The translations under genes were made by a program, and so were the position numbers. From assembly GCA_021818665.1 (NCBI GenBank), contig JAKATQ010000002.1, positions 1 to 31,918 of the forward strand: DNA of 31,918 bases, written 5' to 3'. This DNA is from Nanobdellota archaeon. Its GTDB lineage: Archaea; Nanobdellota; Nanobdellia; Parvarchaeales; Parvarchaeaceae. Under the pieces are notes generated by a model. That model had not been told where the DNA came from. It did no database searches and saw only the letters and a list, made by a program, of their open reading frames with translations. This document shows positions 30,091-31,918 of this stretch, in pieces. Position 1 is the first letter of the stretch; each line of letters opens with the position of its first letter.

Positions 30091-31398
30091 TCATATTTCT
30101 TTGAAGCCCGTGTATTTCACTAGGGCCTCCGGTACCTTTATGGTGCCATCCCTTTGCTGATAATTTTCGATTATTGCGATAAGCGTTCTCTGTATCGGTA
30201 GGCCGGTCCCGTCTAGAGTGTTCACGTAAGCCCTGTCTCCCCCATCCTTAACATACTTTATATTGAGTCGCCTCGCTATCCAATCCGTCGTGTTGTCGAA
30301 AGAGCCGACTTCCCTGTAAGCCTTTTGGGCGTATAGGTAAGCTTCTATATCATATTGCTTTACGTCTCTAACTCCCATATCTCCGGCGCACACATTGACT
30401 ACTCTGTACGGAATGTCAAGCTCTTTCCACATCTCCTCAGCATTATCAAGCATCTCCTCATGCAGTCCGGCCGCGTCTTCTGGTTTACAGAAAATAATCT
30501 GTTCTGTCTGATTAAATTGGTGCACTCGGAATATCCCCTTTTGATCCTTTCCGTGTGCACCGGCCTCTCTTCTGAACGCGAGGCTCACGCCAACCATCTT
30601 TATTGGAAGCTCCTTTTCCGGTATGCTTGTATTAGCATACATCGCTATCAGAGGGTGTTCTGTTGTAGAAATAAGAAATCGGTCTTCTTTCCCAGTATCT
30701 TCCGCACCAGTTACGCGATATAGTGCATCTTCGAACGTAGCAAGGTGCGCTATGCCGCCGTAGACCTCGCGTTTCAGCATTAAAGGAGGCATAAGCGGAG
30801 TATATCCTTTTGAAGCTAGATTTACTATAGAGTACATTTCAAGTGCGAGCGCCAACTGGACGAGTTTTCCCTTTAAGTAATAGAACCGGCTTCCAGCCAC
30901 CTTCGCCGCGCTTTCTATGTCTACAAGTCCTCGTTTTTCGCAAAGTAGTATATGGTCTTGTATTTCGAAGTCGTGCTTTTTTAAGTGACCCACTTTTCTC
31001 AGTTCCACATTCTCTGTGTCATCTTTTCCGTCCGGCGCGTCCTCGCTTGTGATGTTCGGCAACCATAAGAAAAGCTTCTCGGCTTCGCCTTCCTTTAAAG
31101 CTATCTCTCTCTCTTTAATGTTCGTTTTCTCCATTATATCTCTCACGTGCTTCCGCTCTTCGTTTTCGACTCTAAGAAAGGTTTTGTCAGAAGAGCCCTT
31201 CTTTTTTGAGAACTCCAGACTGATGACATTTCTTTCATGTCTAAGTGTGTCTACTTCCTTTCGCAGGTTTTTGATACTTTCGTTAAGCTCAATGAGTCTT
31301 TCAACCGGGTCTTTTATGGGAGGGTTGAGAAAACGCCTTCTTATCGAATTCGTAAGCGCTTCACGATTGCCCTTTATATAATTCAAATCGTAATGCAT
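30091..31398 (-). CDS. serS: Serine-tRNA ligase (common class II type)
   Basis: The 435-residue enzyme charges tRNA-Ser. The N-terminal part (about 30-110) is the long antiparallel coiled coil that binds the tRNA variable arm (LIELNESIKNLRKEVDTLRHERN and following). The core has motif 1 near the GYTPLMPPLMLKREV segment, TTEHPLIAMYA, motif 2 FRREAGAHGKDQKGIFRVHQF with NQTEQIIF, and motif 3 NTLDGTGLPIQRTLIAIIEN. This is the common bacterial/archaeal form, not the methanogen-type SerRS. The ATG at 31398 lies about 25 bases from a TTAAATAT box at 31419-31426. Confidence 0.96.
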   Translation of the reverse strand: MHYDLNYIKGNREALTNSIRRRFLNPPIKDPVERLIELNESIKNLRKEVDTLRHERNVISLEFSKKKGSSDKTFLRVENEERKHVRDIMEKTNIKEREIALKEGEAEKLFLWLPNITSEDAPDGKDDTENVELRKVGHLKKHDFEIQDHILLCEKRGLVDIESAAKVAGSRFYYLKGKLVQLALALEMYSIVNLASKGYTPLMPPLMLKREVYGGIAHLATFEDALYRVTGAEDTGKEDRFLISTTEHPLIAMYANTSIPEKELPIKMVGVSLAFRREAGAHGKDQKGIFRVHQFNQTEQIIFCKPEDAAGLHEEMLDNAEEMWKELDIPYRVVNVCAGDMGVRDVKQYDIEAYLYAQKAYREVGSFDNTTDWIARRLNIKYVKDGGDRAYVNTLDGTGLPIQRTLIAIIENYQQRDGTIKVPEALVKYTGFKEI

Positions 31399-31418
31399 AT
31401 GGTATGTTGCTAAAAAAG

Positions 31419-31426
31419 ATATTTAA
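31419..31426. promoter_or_regulatory. TATA element between serS and tRNA-Val
   Basis: ATATTTAA reads as TTAAATAT on the other strand. It lies about 25 bases before the serS ATG (minus) and about 30 bases before the tRNA-Val 5' end (plus), so the same element may serve both directions. Confidence 0.5.
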
Positions 31427-31452
31427 GCGTTTGTAAGTTATGACTACTGTAA

Positions 31453-31525
31453 GGGTCCATGGTCCAGTGGTTACGACGTTCGCTTGACGTGCGAAAGACC
31501 AAGGGTTCGAATCCCTTTGGGCCCA
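31453..31525 (+). tRNA. tRNA-Val (anticodon GAC)
   Basis: Acceptor strands GGGTCCA and TGGGCCC pair with one T-G, and the discriminator is A. The anticodon stem TTCGC/GCGAA closes the loop TTGACGT, giving GAC for valine. The variable region is AGACC and the T arm AAGGG-TTCGAAT-CCCTT. There is no intron and no encoded CCA. It is divergent from serS. Confidence 0.95.
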
Positions 31526-31623
31526 TTTGTGCCTTTGGATGTTTAAAATCGCGTGTGTATGTATGATTCATACGCGTCCTTACAAGATATCGTGAGCGAA
31601 CTTAACAAAATCAGCGGTTGAAA

Positions 31624-31631
31624 ATTTATTA
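31624..31631 (+). promoter_or_regulatory. TATA box of the HPP-family gene
   Basis: ATTTATTA is centred 26 bases before the ATG at 31654, consistent with a leaderless mRNA. Confidence 0.5.
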
Positions 31632-31653
31632 ACTATAGCACTCTTAGCTTATT

Positions 31654-31918
31654 ATGCTATCTTATAAAATAAAAAGAAAGAGCCTTCGGATCTACACTGT
31701 AAAGAAGATCATGAACGCTATAGCAGCAGGAATAACGATTGCCATCGTAGTGCTCGTCTTTCAGGCACTCAAATTTGAATCGGTTTACGGCACCGGTTCC
31801 GGCGCTATAATATACGCTTCTGTAGGCGCGTCAGCATTCATACTTTTCATAATGCCAAAGAGCAGAGCAGCCAGCAAGACAGCACTTATAGTAAGCTACG
31901 TCTTAGCGGGTGTAAGAT
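31654..31918 (+). CDS. HPP-family membrane protein (N-terminal part, runs off the window)
   Basis: The frame is open from the ATG at 31654 to the window edge, 88 residues. A basic N terminus (MLSYKIKRKSLRIYTVKK) is followed by a hydrophobic segment at about 21-40, then IIYASVGASAFILFIMPKSRAASKTALIVSYVLAG. The A-S-x-G-A-S-A-F-x-L-F segment followed by P-x-S resembles the start of HPP-family integral membrane proteins, which in some bacteria and plastids are linked to nitrite transport. The usual HPP sequence after the Pro differs here, so the call is moderate. The 3' end is missing. Confidence 0.65.
   Translation, partial: MLSYKIKRKSLRIYTVKKIMNAIAAGITIAIVVLVFQALKFESVYGTGSGAIIYASVGASAFILFIMPKSRAASKTALIVSYVLAGVR

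Noticed and set aside
29978..30160. 60-codon plus-strand frame starting at GTG between the FNR-like gene and serS
   Set aside because: It overlaps the conserved end of serS by 70 bases, has no promoter at suitable spacing and matches no family I know.

Overview
The window is a gene-dense stretch of an archaeal chromosome. The evidence for archaea is an RNA polymerase split into H, B'', B', A' and A'', eukaryote-type information proteins (PCNA, MBF1, aEF1B, Pth2, AK6/Fap7, RNase HII, Mre11-Rad50), a tRNA with a bulge-helix-bulge intron, and TATA boxes about 24-28 bases before many start codons. The split B subunit points to a euryarchaeal-type or DPANN lineage. Short genes, overlapping genes, small fragmentary proteins and strongly diverged core proteins suggest a reduced-genome archaeon such as Micrarchaeota/ARMAN, but I cannot fix the taxon from sequence alone. 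I see no rRNA, CRISPR array, insertion sequence or prophage.

Layout. 1-4947: DNA repair and maintenance (rad50 partial and mre11 on the minus strand, a hotdog thioesterase, RNase HII, a lone Dph2 N-terminal domain, endonuclease III) and a membrane protein. 4948-5443: a non-coding or decayed gap. 5444-14359: one long plus-strand transcription/translation operon, rpoH-rpoB''-rpoB'-rpoA'-rpoA''-rpl30e-nusA-rps12-rps7. The usual following EF-2 and EF-1A genes are absent, and rps7 instead meets a convergent AK6-type kinase. 14989-20645: a membrane metalloprotease, then pheS-pheT-MBF1, tRNA-Leu(UAG) and a small membrane protein. 20712-25740: sepF (cell division), a minus-strand methyltransferase overlapping a small gene, a surface protein followed by an OB-fold protein and PCNA, then a nuclease behind an intron-containing tRNA-Gly, pth2, a two-knuckle zinc protein and aEF1B. 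25750-31918: a DHH phosphoesterase, a 718-residue double metallophosphoesterase, a ferredoxin-reductase-like flavoprotein, serS, tRNA-Val(GAC) and the start of an HPP-family membrane protein.

How the genes fit together. Most of the window serves transcription, translation, aminoacylation, replication and double-strand-break repair. The most unusual signals are: a protein in which an apparently dead metallophosphoesterase domain is fused to an intact one; a stand-alone Dph2 first domain; non-consensus residues at several RNA polymerase active-centre elements (B' lysine motif, A' bridge-helix entry, A'' trigger loop); a short OB-fold protein resembling RPA14/RPA3 overlapping the PCNA gene; and a promoter layout indicating that many mRNAs are leaderless, including ones starting at GTG or TTG.
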